In this document: positions 8,474 to 15,858 of the stretch, one piece after another | Layout: each line of letters opens with the position of its first letter | Numbering within the stretch: the stretch's first letter is position 1 | Assembly: GCA_947496235.1 (NCBI GenBank) | Contig: CANMCE010000009.1 | Location: 1 to 64,000 of the forward strand | DNA length: 64,000 bases | Direction of reading: 5' to 3' | Origin: an uncultured Glaciecola sp. | GTDB lineage: Bacteria; Pseudomonadota; Gammaproteobacteria; Enterobacterales; Alteromonadaceae | The notes under the pieces: generated by a model | Seen by the model: the letters and a program-made list of their open reading frames with translations, nothing else | Told to the model about the DNA's origin: nothing | The model's database searches: none | Translations under genes and position numbers: made by a program

Positions 8474-9289
8474 TTATTGTCGAGCTAAACGCACATTAGG
8501 ATAAGTAGATTCAAAATTTGAACGGAAGGGGTTAATATCGAGTCCGCCACGTCTTGTATATCTAGCATATACAGTTAAATGCGTTGGTCGACAATGATCT
8601 AACAGATCTTTAAAAATCCGTTCAACACATTGTTCATGAAATTCATTGTGTTGGCGGAATGAGATGACATACTTCAGTAGTGATGCTTGATCAATTTTAG
8701 GACCCTGATAGCGAATACAAAGGCTGCCCCAATCGGGTTGATTGGTAATTAAACAGTTTGATTTTAATAAATGACTCACCAAGGTTTCATTTACTATTGT
8801 ATTTTCGTCACTCTTAAGTTGCTCGTTTAAAATATCACTACCAGATATTTCCACATCAAGGTCATCAATGACATGACCTGGAAGATCGCCAATATATTGT
8901 TGGGTAAATTCGGCTACGGGGACTAAAACCAATCTTACTTGAGCTCCCGCACACTTGGAGAGATCTGTTTGCATAAGGTCTAAAACATCTTGATACGTTG
9001 CAAAAGACTCTTGATTAAAGCTATTCAAATACAGCTTAAATGATTTAGATTCAATTAAATTTGGTGAATCATAAGGAACATGACATTCAAGTATGGCGAC
9101 CTGTGGCTTACCCTTAAGATTTAACCAAGAAATCTCATAGGCATTCCAAACATCTTCACCTGTGAAAGGCAGTGCATTATCAGATAATCCAATATTGTCT
9201 CTGCTAAGTTGACGAGGTACCGCCTGCAATAAATCAGGCGAGTAGGCGTCAGGGTAATCAACTGCTTTACCTAAAGTTAAGTCTTTCAA
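8474..9289 (-). CDS. queF: 7-cyano-7-deazaguanine reductase QueF
   Basis: A 271-residue, long two-domain (YqcD-type) QueF that reduces preQ0 to preQ1 with NADPH in queuosine biosynthesis. The diagnostic [14 protein letters not shown] motif lies near residue 80. The catalytic-cysteine segment [14 protein letters not shown] lies near residue 180, where the cysteine forms a thioimide with the nitrile. The C-terminus has the conserved [15 protein letters not shown] segment. The protein is cytoplasmic and slightly shorter than E. coli QueF (282). It is divergent from syd with about 150 bases between, a placement conserved with E. coli. Confidence 0.95.
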   Translation of the reverse strand: MKDLTLGKAVDYPDAYSPDLLQAVPRQLSRDNIGLSDNALPFTGEDVWNAYEISWLNLKGKPQVAILECHVPYDSPNLIESKSFKLYLNSFNQESFATYQDVLDLMQTDLSKCAGAQVRLVLVPVAEFTQQYIGDLPGHVIDDLDVEISGSDILNEQLKSDENTIVNETLVSHLLKSNCLITNQPDWGSLCIRYQGPKIDQASLLKYVISFRQHNEFHEQCVERIFKDLLDHCRPTHLTVYARYTRRGGLDINPFRSNFESTYPNVRLARQ

Positions 9290-9442
9290 ATGTAAAATCT
9301 ACCACTGTGTTTTCATGTTATACAGGGTATTATAGTGAAAAATAATGATATAAGCTCAATTCTTACCGCTTTTATTCTCTGGTCACGTGAAAATTAGCAT
9401 TTATAATTTATTCGAAACACATACGAGAAACAGATTTAATCC

Positions 9443-10012
9443 ATGGATACAGCCTTCATTAAAGCATTTGACACTTTTATTAACGCCTACAAATCCCAAT
9501 CAGATTCTGAAAATCAAGGGTTGATGACAGAATACGATAGTGATTGGCAATCTCCTTGTTTTGAATTGGATAATCAACTAGAGGACGGAGATCTCGTCAA
9601 ATGGACACCAGCATTGAGAGACCCTTCGGCAAATCTTGGCAATATTGCATCAGCCTTAGATTTAGAAATTCCAGCCGCTTTTCATCATCTATTTGGCAGG
9701 TACTACAGTTTCGATTTAAATGCGCAGACGCAACGTGGAAAGCTTACGATCTTACAGGCTATCAATGATGAAGACTTTGAGCGGCTACAAAAGAACTTGA
9801 TAGCCCATGTTCTTATGAAGCGGAAACTTAAACAGCCTGAAACCTTATTTTTCGCTGTCACTGATGAAGAAGACTTTGTGATTTCGTTATTACCTAACTC
9901 CGGAGAAGTGGTGCTCGAATTTGTGGGTAAACCACATCAAGAAGTTTTGGCCGAGAATTTAACCGCATTTTTTACATCATTAGACCCAGTGCCAACAAAA
10001 GTGAGCTTATGA
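9443..10012 (+). CDS. syd: SecY-interacting protein Syd
   Basis: A 189-residue, acidic cytoplasmic protein of the Syd family, which binds SecY and monitors SecY-SecE complex formation. Family features are the N-terminal segment ending in PCF and the central W-x-P-x-x-R (WTPALRD) segment. The conserved FHHLFGRYYSFDL and the C-terminal segment ending GEVVLEFVGKPHQEVLAENL also fit. Divergent from queF; its place beside a CsrB-type RNA also matches E. coli, where csrB lies next to syd. The gene ends six bases before a convergent gene, with no obvious terminator between. Confidence 0.92.
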   Translation: MDTAFIKAFDTFINAYKSQSDSENQGLMTEYDSDWQSPCFELDNQLEDGDLVKWTPALRDPSANLGNIASALDLEIPAAFHHLFGRYYSFDLNAQTQRGKLTILQAINDEDFERLQKNLIAHVLMKRKLKQPETLFFAVTDEEDFVISLLPNSGEVVLEFVGKPHQEVLAENLTAFFTSLDPVPTKVSL

Positions 10013-10017
10013 AACGG

Positions 10018-10314
10018 CTACTTGGTTGTTAAAAGTGTAGATAATTGATGTTCAAGTTCGCTCACTCTGCGCGTCAAATCATCAATTTGTTGTTGCAAGT
10101 TTTTGTTTTCTGGTTCGGTCTTAATTTCTTTAGGTGCCAGGTCTACTCGCTGAGGATTTTCTTGCCACCGATTAATGCCTCTAATCAAAATAGGCAGCTT
10201 ATAATCAGGGCCTAACTTTGCTTTTAATAGGCCAACGGAAGGTTTTTTATTATTTTCTGATAGTTCAACGCAAGCATTAATTACTCGACCTATCTGGTAT
10301 TCAGTATTCTTCAT
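10018..10314 (-). CDS. Small KfrA-like coiled-coil protein of unknown function
   Basis: A 98-residue protein. Residues 1-50 are predicted helical and basic (RVINACVELSENNKKPSVG, LIRGINRW), resembling the N-terminal DNA-binding segment of KfrA-type proteins. Residues 68-95 form a leucine-heptad coiled coil (LQQQIDDLTRRVSELEHQL) suitable for dimerisation. DNA binding is therefore plausible but is inference. It is convergent with syd, ending six bases away, and divergent from the DUF3192 lipoprotein gene. I do not know a characterised homologue. Confidence 0.7.
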   Translation of the reverse strand: MKNTEYQIGRVINACVELSENNKKPSVGLLKAKLGPDYKLPILIRGINRWQENPQRVDLAPKEIKTEPENKNLQQQIDDLTRRVSELEHQLSTLLTTK

Positions 10315-10481
10315 GTTTTGTTTAAAGTCAATTTTTAGTGAAAGATGCCAAGTCTTAGTGAAAATAACAAAGTAAAAAACGGTAATATCTTTTAACTATC
10401 TGAATTTTAAAGTAATTTAATATTGGTCTAAAATTTGTTTAAGAATCGATAACGAAATATCAAATCACTTAGGAAAACATA

Positions 10482-10850
10482 ATGAAATTAAAAACGTTAG
10501 CTATAGTTGGGGTTGCTGTATTCGCTTTACAAGGTTGTGTAATCGCAGTAGGCGATGATGATTATAGTGGTGAAAGAAGTTATCACAGTGAATCAAGTCG
10601 GGAAGATGATAATAGAGAATACATTGCAAAATTAGATGCTGGCGCAAATTTAAAAGAAATTAAAAGTGATTTAGGAACACCTGACTTCAGTGAGTTGTTA
10701 GTTAAAGGTGACACTGAATACAGAGTACTTTTTTATCGTACTCAACGTCGACATGGTGATGGTATGACTACGAAAGATGAATGTACGGCAGTCGTATTTA
10801 AAAATAATGCGCTCATTGGCATCGGTGAGACCGCATTAGAAAAGCTGTAA
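10482..10850 (+). CDS. DUF3192 lipoprotein
   Basis: A 122-residue protein with a lipoprotein signal peptide: a hydrophobic stretch ends in LQGC, giving an acylated Cys at about residue 19. The mature part has an acidic Asp/Ser/Glu-rich linker and then the DUF3192 domain (GANLKEIKSDLGTPDFSE ... AVVFKNNALIGIGE). This resembles the BamE/SmpA-like fold in its 'G-x-x-x-x-x-V-x-x-x-L-G-x-P' opening. Function is unknown; the topology suggests a periplasm-facing outer-membrane lipoprotein. It is a single gene with its own strong terminator directly after the stop. Confidence 0.85.
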   Translation: MKLKTLAIVGVAVFALQGCVIAVGDDDYSGERSYHSESSREDDNREYIAKLDAGANLKEIKSDLGTPDFSELLVKGDTEYRVLFYRTQRRHGDGMTTKDECTAVVFKNNALIGIGETALEKL

Positions 10851-10865
10851 ACAAAGAATATGAAG

Positions 10866-10894
10866 AATAAGCCGGCTCTCCGGCTTATTTTTTA
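10866..10894 (+). terminator. Rho-independent terminator of the DUF3192 gene
   Basis: A 10-bp stem AATAAGCCGG / CCGGCTTATT with loop CTCT is followed by a run of T residues, 15 bases after the stop codon. Confidence 0.92.
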
Positions 10895-10977
10895 TCCTAG
10901 TATGTAAAAAATATGTTACAAAAATAAAGATTCTGTTTTACAATAAGTTGGTCAAAGTTTAAGAGGGAAATTGTTAA

Positions 10978-11625
10978 ATGACCACGTCAGTGTATCAACC
11001 AGATCTAAAACAAGTGACTTCCGCTTATTTGTCAGCTGAAGATCTCAATGTCGCTGCTTCTATTTTATATAACGCTTACTTTGATGATCCCCTATTCACT
11101 GAAATTTTCCAAGCCAACCGTGAAGGTTATGAAGCGAGATTGCGCTCGGCAATTCGTGAAGAAATCACGACTTTTTGGGATTCTGATCAACCCTTGATAG
11201 GGCTATACGAAGACAAGCGGTTGTTAGCTGTGAGTTGTTTAATTAGTCCTGATGCTGCTTTTGGTGCGGGGCGCTTTTGGCACTGGCGTTTAAAAATGTT
11301 GCTCACAGCTGGTTATTTTGGCACCAAGCAAATGATTGCCAAAGAAGAAAAAGTAAGAGAGCATATTCCTGCTAAGAATTTTCATATGCTATCGTTAATT
11401 GGCGTTCATCCAGATTATCAGGATTTAGGATTGGGCCACATCTTATTAAGTGCCATTCTTGGGGTCATGTTAGAGGATCCTTCTAGCGAAGGTATTGGGG
11501 TATTAGTTACCCTACCAAAATGCCTGTCATTTTTCCAAGATGGGCAATTTCAAGACATTACCGATGTGCATGCGGGAAGTATTCAAGGGAAAGTAATGTT
11601 TAGACCTAGAACTATTACTTCCTAA
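10978..11625 (+). CDS. GNAT-family N-acetyltransferase
   Basis: A 215-residue cytoplasmic protein of the GNAT superfamily. The acetyl-CoA binding motif A is visible around residues 140-160, as LIGVHPDYQDLGLGHILLS (beta strand, Q-x-x-G-x-G loop, helix). The N-terminal part (AASILYNAYFDDPLFTEIF) resembles the acceptor domain of other 'DDP'-type GNAT proteins. The acceptor substrate cannot be told from sequence. It stands alone between two hairpins and just upstream of the CsrB-type RNA. Confidence 0.8.
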   Translation: MTTSVYQPDLKQVTSAYLSAEDLNVAASILYNAYFDDPLFTEIFQANREGYEARLRSAIREEITTFWDSDQPLIGLYEDKRLLAVSCLISPDAAFGAGRFWHWRLKMLLTAGYFGTKQMIAKEEKVREHIPAKNFHMLSLIGVHPDYQDLGLGHILLSAILGVMLEDPSSEGIGVLVTLPKCLSFFQDGQFQDITDVHAGSIQGKVMFRPRTITS

Positions 11626-11633
11626 ATGTCTAT

Positions 11634-11663
11634 AGCTTTTGTAGGACATATCCTACAAAAGCT
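11634..11663. terminator. Perfect 13-bp hairpin after the GNAT gene
   Basis: AGCTTTTGTAGGA and its exact complement are separated by CATA, nine bases after the GNAT stop codon. No T-run follows directly, although T-rich DNA comes about 25 bases later. It may be a weak terminator or an mRNA 3'-end stabiliser. Confidence 0.6.
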
Positions 11664-11824
11664 GTCTAATATATCCGTTAATTTTAACTGTTTTTTTCTG
11701 CAAAAAAATCACTAAATCTATATAATTCATGTAGTTGCCGAATTATTTAGACTTAAGTTTAAAGTTAATTTATCCTAAACATTAATTTTTCTTAACCGAT
11801 AGGGTTAATAGTCCGTTATTCTAA

Positions 11825-12114
11825 ACCTGTCTTTAGGGAATTTCTTCGGAAATAAAGACAGAGGCAAACAGGACGTTTGCAGAATGGAAGCATATGGACC
11901 ACTCCATGATGGAGAATAGTGTTTTAGGGATGAAATACTTTTTTTAGGATTAACGGAAAAGGGACCTTCACACTGGATGTGTTGCCTGCTTAGGATGAGT
12001 GGGATAATAAGGAAAGGGGCGTAATGGACTTTTATCTGGATGATGTTTCAGCGACGGAACGCCGAGAGGGATACTCAAAATTCTCGGAAAAGCAGACTTA
12101 GGTCTGCTTTTTTG
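11825..12114 (+). ncRNA. csrB: CsrB-type regulatory RNA (CsrA sponge)
   Basis: About 290 bases without a coding frame carry 19 GGA triplets on the plus strand, many as AGGA, AGGGA or TGGA. Several lie in hairpin loops: GCAAAC-AGGAC-GTTTGC near 11864-11880, ACAC-TGGAT-GTGT near 11972, ATC-TGGAT-GAT near 12037. The 5' end can fold around GTCTTTAGGGA...TAAAGAC. The transcript would end at AAGCAGAC-TTAG-GTCTGCTT plus a T-run (12090-12114). This architecture is that of CsrB/RsmZ RNAs, which titrate the translational repressor CsrA and are switched on by BarA/UvrY (GacS/GacA). The location close to syd matches E. coli csrB. The exact 5' end is uncertain by some 20 bases and I could not identify a UvrY/GacA box upstream. 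Confidence 0.9.
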
Positions 12115-12135
12115 CGTTTAGGCTTATGTTAAGTA

Positions 12136-12444
12136 TCAGTTTGCGATTCGAAAAGCCGGTAAATCTACTGATACCACCCGGCTGCCTACAGTACTTATAG
12201 TGCCCGTATAAAGATTCTCACCATCGCTACTGAAGCTCAACTCGTATTTATTTAGCCAGTCGACTTTACCTTTAAAAATACCGATTTTGGTAGATACTCT
12301 TGCCAAAGAAACATATTGCAAACCTTCTCTTTCACAATATTGCTTAGCGAAACGGATGGTGTATTCGCCGATGCCGCGTAGTCGCCAAAATTGAAATGCA
12401 ATGGCGATAATAATAACGAGAATTAAAATGTTTACAGAGGTCAT
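12136..12444 (-). CDS. DUF3301 membrane-anchored protein
   Basis: A 102-residue protein with an N-terminal membrane segment (residues about 4-22, NILILVIIIAIAFQFWRLR) followed by a small soluble domain. The soluble part (AKQYCEREGLQYVSLARVS ... GSRVVSVDLPAFRI) matches what I recall of DUF3301. Function is unknown. It is translated from the same leftward unit as the DUF3549 gene, starting six bases after that gene stops; the pairing of these two families next to truC is conserved in Vibrio and Alteromonas relatives. It is convergent with the CsrB-type RNA. Confidence 0.82.
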   Translation of the reverse strand: MTSVNILILVIIIAIAFQFWRLRGIGEYTIRFAKQYCEREGLQYVSLARVSTKIGIFKGKVDWLNKYELSFSSDGENLYTGTISTVGSRVVSVDLPAFRIAN

Positions 12445-12450
12445 TATTCA

Positions 12451-13479
12451 CTAGCTTATTTTAATTAATTCTTGGATGGCTCTTTTAGTAAGAGGCGTTT
12501 GCTGTTCATTTTTAAGGAACCTTAACAGATAAGCTCTTACTTCAGGTAGCATTACTAAATCTGCGAATACACCTTTAAACAAAGTAAAATCAGGACTGGC
12601 TTCAGCGACTTTATGAAAGTAATTTAGTACTCGATCATCATGATTAAAGTAATGCCAATGACGGCCTGCAATAACCACTAATAACTCAACATCTAACACT
12701 TCTTCAGACCTTACAATATCATCAATTAATGCCTTTAAGGTTTCTAAATCGCCATGTGCTAGTGCTCTTAGCGCCAATGCTTTTGTATTACCTTCTTGGG
12801 TGTTAAAAAAAGTAATCAAAGCGTTAGTTTGCTGGGTATTCAATTTGATCGATTCAAGGGAACTCAACAAGCAATTTAGTACAGGTGAGGGGAGCGTTTG
12901 TAAATCAGAGTCAAGCAAATTCGATAGCTCGATTTCTGAAAGCATAACCACTGCATCAGAAATATTTTGTACGCTTAAGGATTCCCAATTAGAGCCGTTT
13001 GGCTTTGTCAGATAATCTTTGGCTTTAATCGCTTCATCAGATAAATCAAAGGCTAAGCGTTTTTTTAATAGAGCGTTACAATCGGCCAAAAGTTGCTGAT
13101 TAGGCGTGAAAATGTAGGGATTTTCTGGCAAACCTTTGTCAGTTTCTTGTGTCTTTTCTAACGATTGTCCGAGAGCATCTACTACAATCTGTAGAAACTG
13201 ATCTCTAGCAGCGCTTTGTAATAAGCTGCGCTCATCTAAAGGTAATGACAAATACCAGATATAATGTTCATTATTCAGTTTTCGATTCCAAAACATGATA
13301 CATAACCAAGCTTTTCCTTGTCTTGCGCGAGGAAAGGGTGCTTTATGATTTTCGATATCGAAAAAATCTTGTGGATCAAAGACGTGTTTGCCTCGACTAA
13401 CATCAATTATGATGTATTCTGTGCCGGCATGGAGTAAAAATTCACTGATTGTACTGATTGAGGGAGTAACGTCTGTCAT
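12451..13479 (-). CDS. DUF3549 family protein
   Basis: A 342-residue soluble protein. The N-terminal third contains the conserved ISEFLLHAGTEYIIIDVSRG and an aromatic-rich strand segment (AWLCIMFWNRKLNNEHYIWYL). The C-terminal half is all helical and leucine-rich, resembling HEAT-like repeats. This matches the DUF3549 family, a conserved gammaproteobacterial family of unknown role. It is first in a two-gene leftward unit with the DUF3301 gene and divergent from truC, with about 60 bases between them for both promoters. Confidence 0.82.
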   Translation of the reverse strand: MTDVTPSISTISEFLLHAGTEYIIIDVSRGKHVFDPQDFFDIENHKAPFPRARQGKAWLCIMFWNRKLNNEHYIWYLSLPLDERSLLQSAARDQFLQIVVDALGQSLEKTQETDKGLPENPYIFTPNQQLLADCNALLKKRLAFDLSDEAIKAKDYLTKPNGSNWESLSVQNISDAVVMLSEIELSNLLDSDLQTLPSPVLNCLLSSLESIKLNTQQTNALITFFNTQEGNTKALALRALAHGDLETLKALIDDIVRSEEVLDVELLVVIAGRHWHYFNHDDRVLNYFHKVAEASPDFTLFKGVFADLVMLPEVRAYLLRFLKNEQQTPLTKRAIQELIKIS

Positions 13480-13540
13480 CTTGTACTGAATTAAAAAATC
13501 TATCCTAATAGTCTAGCATTAAACTGGGGATTCTAACCAC

Positions 13541-14308
13541 ATGATAAACATTGAATTTGAAGACGAATGTCTAGTGGTTGTAAATAAACCTGCTAACATG
13601 TTGGTGCATAGAAGTGCCATAGACAGAAGAGAAACTGTGTTTCTGATGCAGACGTTGCGTGATCAGTTAAATTGTCACGTTTACCCTTTACATCGATTAG
13701 ACAAACCTACGTCAGGTTTGGTGCTCTTCGCAAAATCATCGGAAATAGCTAGTCAATTACAGCCTCAATTTGAACAACAACTCATCGAAAAACACTATAT
13801 TGCTGTAGTGAGGGGATTTGTTCATGAGGCCAAAGAAATTGATTATCCTTTGGTCGAAAAGTTAGACAAGATGACTGATAACTTGGATAAACAAAATTTG
13901 GCAAAAGCTGCAATAACCAACTTATTGCCGTTAGCAACCTTAGAAATCGATAAGCCAGTGTCAAGATACCCAAAGGCAAGATTTAGCTTAGTTAATTTGA
14001 AACCAATTACCGGTAGAAAACATCAACTTAGACGGCACATGGCGCATATTCGCCATCCAATCATAGGCGATACAACCCATGGAGATGGTAAACAAAACCG
14101 ATTTGCGAGAGAAGAGTTGAATTTTCACCGTTTAGCCCTTCATGCATATTCAATGATGTTTACTCACCCTGTCACTCTTCAGAAAATCGCCGTCATGGCA
14201 AAAATTGATGGTGAGTTAAAAGCCTTGGTGAAGACTTTTTCAGAACTAGGAATTAACCTGACAAACAATCAAGATAATAGTTTGTTGTATAGCACCTTGA
14301 TTAATTAA
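13541..14308 (+). CDS. truC: tRNA pseudouridine(65) synthase TruC
   Basis: A 255-residue RluA-family pseudouridine synthase. The catalytic motif HRLDKPTSGLVLF places the nucleophilic Asp at residue 54, the same number as in E. coli TruC. The N-terminus has VVNKPANMLVHRS and an RDQ segment typical of TruC rather than RluA/RluC/RluD, and there is no S4 domain. Later blocks YIAVVRGFV, LKPITGRKHQLRRHMAHI and HPIIGDTTHGDG are the other family motifs. It isomerises U65 in the T-stem of tRNA-Ile and tRNA-Asp. It is followed after 70 bases by yqcA, the same pairing as in E. coli. Confidence 0.93.
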   Translation: MINIEFEDECLVVVNKPANMLVHRSAIDRRETVFLMQTLRDQLNCHVYPLHRLDKPTSGLVLFAKSSEIASQLQPQFEQQLIEKHYIAVVRGFVHEAKEIDYPLVEKLDKMTDNLDKQNLAKAAITNLLPLATLEIDKPVSRYPKARFSLVNLKPITGRKHQLRRHMAHIRHPIIGDTTHGDGKQNRFAREELNFHRLALHAYSMMFTHPVTLQKIAVMAKIDGELKALVKTFSELGINLTNNQDNSLLYSTLIN

Positions 14309-14378
14309 CCTTGATAAATACAATACCGCCCTTATCAAATAAACAGTTTAAAACGACTTAGAATAGAAGAGAGTTTAC

Positions 14379-14828
14379 ATGCGCAGTGTTAGCATATTTG
14401 CAGGATCAGTCTACGGCAACGCCCAACATGTCGCCGAAGCAGTGGTTGCTATGTTGGAAAAAGAAGGCGTAGACGCGCAAGTATTTCATGATCCGGATAT
14501 CTCAGATTTTGTTGAAGCTGAATCTGTGGTGATAATCACTTCTACAACAGGTCAGGGAGATGTTCCGCCTAACATTGAATTATTCTTTCAAGAGTTAAAG
14601 GACCAGTTTCCACTAATGAATAATAAGCCTTTTGTTGTTGCAGGGCTCGGGGATAGTTCATACGGCGACAGTTACTGTGGAGCAGGGCGTCAATTCTTTG
14701 AATTACTACAAGAACTGCAAGGTAATCCTATTGCAGACATGCTCGAAGTGGACGCCATCGAAACCCTATCACCTGAAGATGAAGTAGTACCTTTTATCAA
14801 AGCTAATATTGAAAGATTAACTCAATAG
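14379..14828 (+). CDS. yqcA: Flavodoxin YqcA
   Basis: A 149-residue short-chain flavodoxin of the MioC/YqcA type. The FMN phosphate loop is GSVYGNAQHVAE at residues 9-20. The isoalloxazine-contact loops are TSTTGQGDVPPN near residue 55 and LGDSSYGDSYCGAGRQF near residue 90. It is predicted to be a cytoplasmic one-electron carrier; the partner is not known even in E. coli. Linkage to truC, csrB and syd supports the YqcA assignment over MioC. Confidence 0.9.
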   Translation: MRSVSIFAGSVYGNAQHVAEAVVAMLEKEGVDAQVFHDPDISDFVEAESVVIITSTTGQGDVPPNIELFFQELKDQFPLMNNKPFVVAGLGDSSYGDSYCGAGRQFFELLQELQGNPIADMLEVDAIETLSPEDEVVPFIKANIERLTQ

Positions 14829-14865
14829 TTAATTTCTCTCTCAGGCTTTTGAATATATGGATTAA

Positions 14866-14967
14866 CGGGGTATGGCGACATTTGAAAGCTTCGAAATCAT
14901 GGATGATTTCGTAGAGCGCCCATGGATGGGTTCACAGCGTCTTTCAAATATCGCCATTCCCCGTTAA
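14866..14967. repeat. Large imperfect palindrome with two AUGGAU hairpin loops
   Basis: The outer arms, about 25 bases each (AACGGGGTATGGCGAC... and ...TATCGCCATTCCCCGTT), pair at 23 positions. Between them lie CGAAATC-ATGGAT-GATTTCG (7-bp stem) and CCC-ATGGAT-GGG inside GCGCCC...CAGCG. A transcript would form a three-way junction with two identical AUGGAU loops. It looks like a mobile or repetitive intergenic element in the gap between yqcA and dapD, where it could also act as a bidirectional transcript end. I saw no second copy in this window. Confidence 0.75.
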
Positions 14968-15033
14968 TACTGAATTTTCTACCACCAGAGTAGAAAAGCA
15001 CTTGATAGGCAGATCAAGTGCTTAGTCTTGAAA

Positions 15034-15858
15034 TTACTCAGCGTTACGAAGGATGTCGTTGATGCCGGTTTTAGATAGGGTTTTAGCGTCCACTTTTTTC
15101 ACTATAATGGCTGCATATAAAGAGTATTTGCCGCATTTGCTTGGTAAGTTACCCGGTACTACTACTGAGCCAGCTGGAACGCGACCAAAATGAACTTCAC
15201 CGGTTTCTCTATCATAGATTTTAGTGCTTTGACCTATGTAAACGCCCATAGAAATCACTGAACCTTCTTCTACAATGACACCTTCTACTATTTCAGAACG
15301 CGCACCGATGAAGCAGTTATCTTCAATTATTGTTGGGCTTGCTTGAAGTGGTTCTAAAACACCACCAATACCAACACCACCAGATAAATGTACGTTTTTA
15401 CCAATTTGTGCACAAGAACCCACGGTTGCCCAAGTATCTACCATGGTACCTTCATCAACATAGGCCCCAATATTTACATAAGAAGGCATAACCACTACAT
15501 TTTTGCCAATGAAAGAGCCCGTTCTAACAGCCGCCGGCGGCACAATCCGCATTCCTTCAGCTTTAAATCGTGCAGCGTCGTAATCAGTGAATTTTAAAGG
15601 TACTTTGTCATAAAAGGTTGATTCAGCGCCTTGAATAAGATCGTTGTCATTGAGTTTAAAAAACAACAGAACGGCTTTCTTTAGCCATTCATTAACTTGC
15701 CAATCAGTTCCCACTTTTTCCGCTACTCGAGCTTCACCGCTATTTAATAAAGCGATGGCTTGGTTTACAGCTTCTCTTACTTGCTCGCTGGCAGTTTCAG
15801 CTGTGAAGGTATCTCTAGTTTCAAATGCTTGTTCAATCAGGGTCGCTAATTCTTTCAT
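15034..15858 (-). CDS. dapD: Tetrahydrodipicolinate N-succinyltransferase DapD
   Basis: A 274-residue left-handed beta-helix acyltransferase that succinylates tetrahydrodipicolinate using succinyl-CoA in the lysine/diaminopimelate pathway. Its length equals that of E. coli DapD. Hexapeptide repeats run through [40 protein letters not shown] and [20 protein letters not shown]. The N-terminal helical domain ([12 protein letters not shown]) and C-terminal [15 protein letters not shown] are typical. Its ATG overlaps the glnD stop codon by four bases, indicating translational coupling. It is the last gene of the map-glnD-dapD operon. Confidence 0.96.
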   Translation of the reverse strand: MKELATLIEQAFETRDTFTAETASEQVREAVNQAIALLNSGEARVAEKVGTDWQVNEWLKKAVLLFFKLNDNDLIQGAESTFYDKVPLKFTDYDAARFKAEGMRIVPPAAVRTGSFIGKNVVVMPSYVNIGAYVDEGTMVDTWATVGSCAQIGKNVHLSGGVGIGGVLEPLQASPTIIEDNCFIGARSEIVEGVIVEEGSVISMGVYIGQSTKIYDRETGEVHFGRVPAGSVVVPGNLPSKCGKYSLYAAIIVKKVDAKTLSKTGINDILRNAE

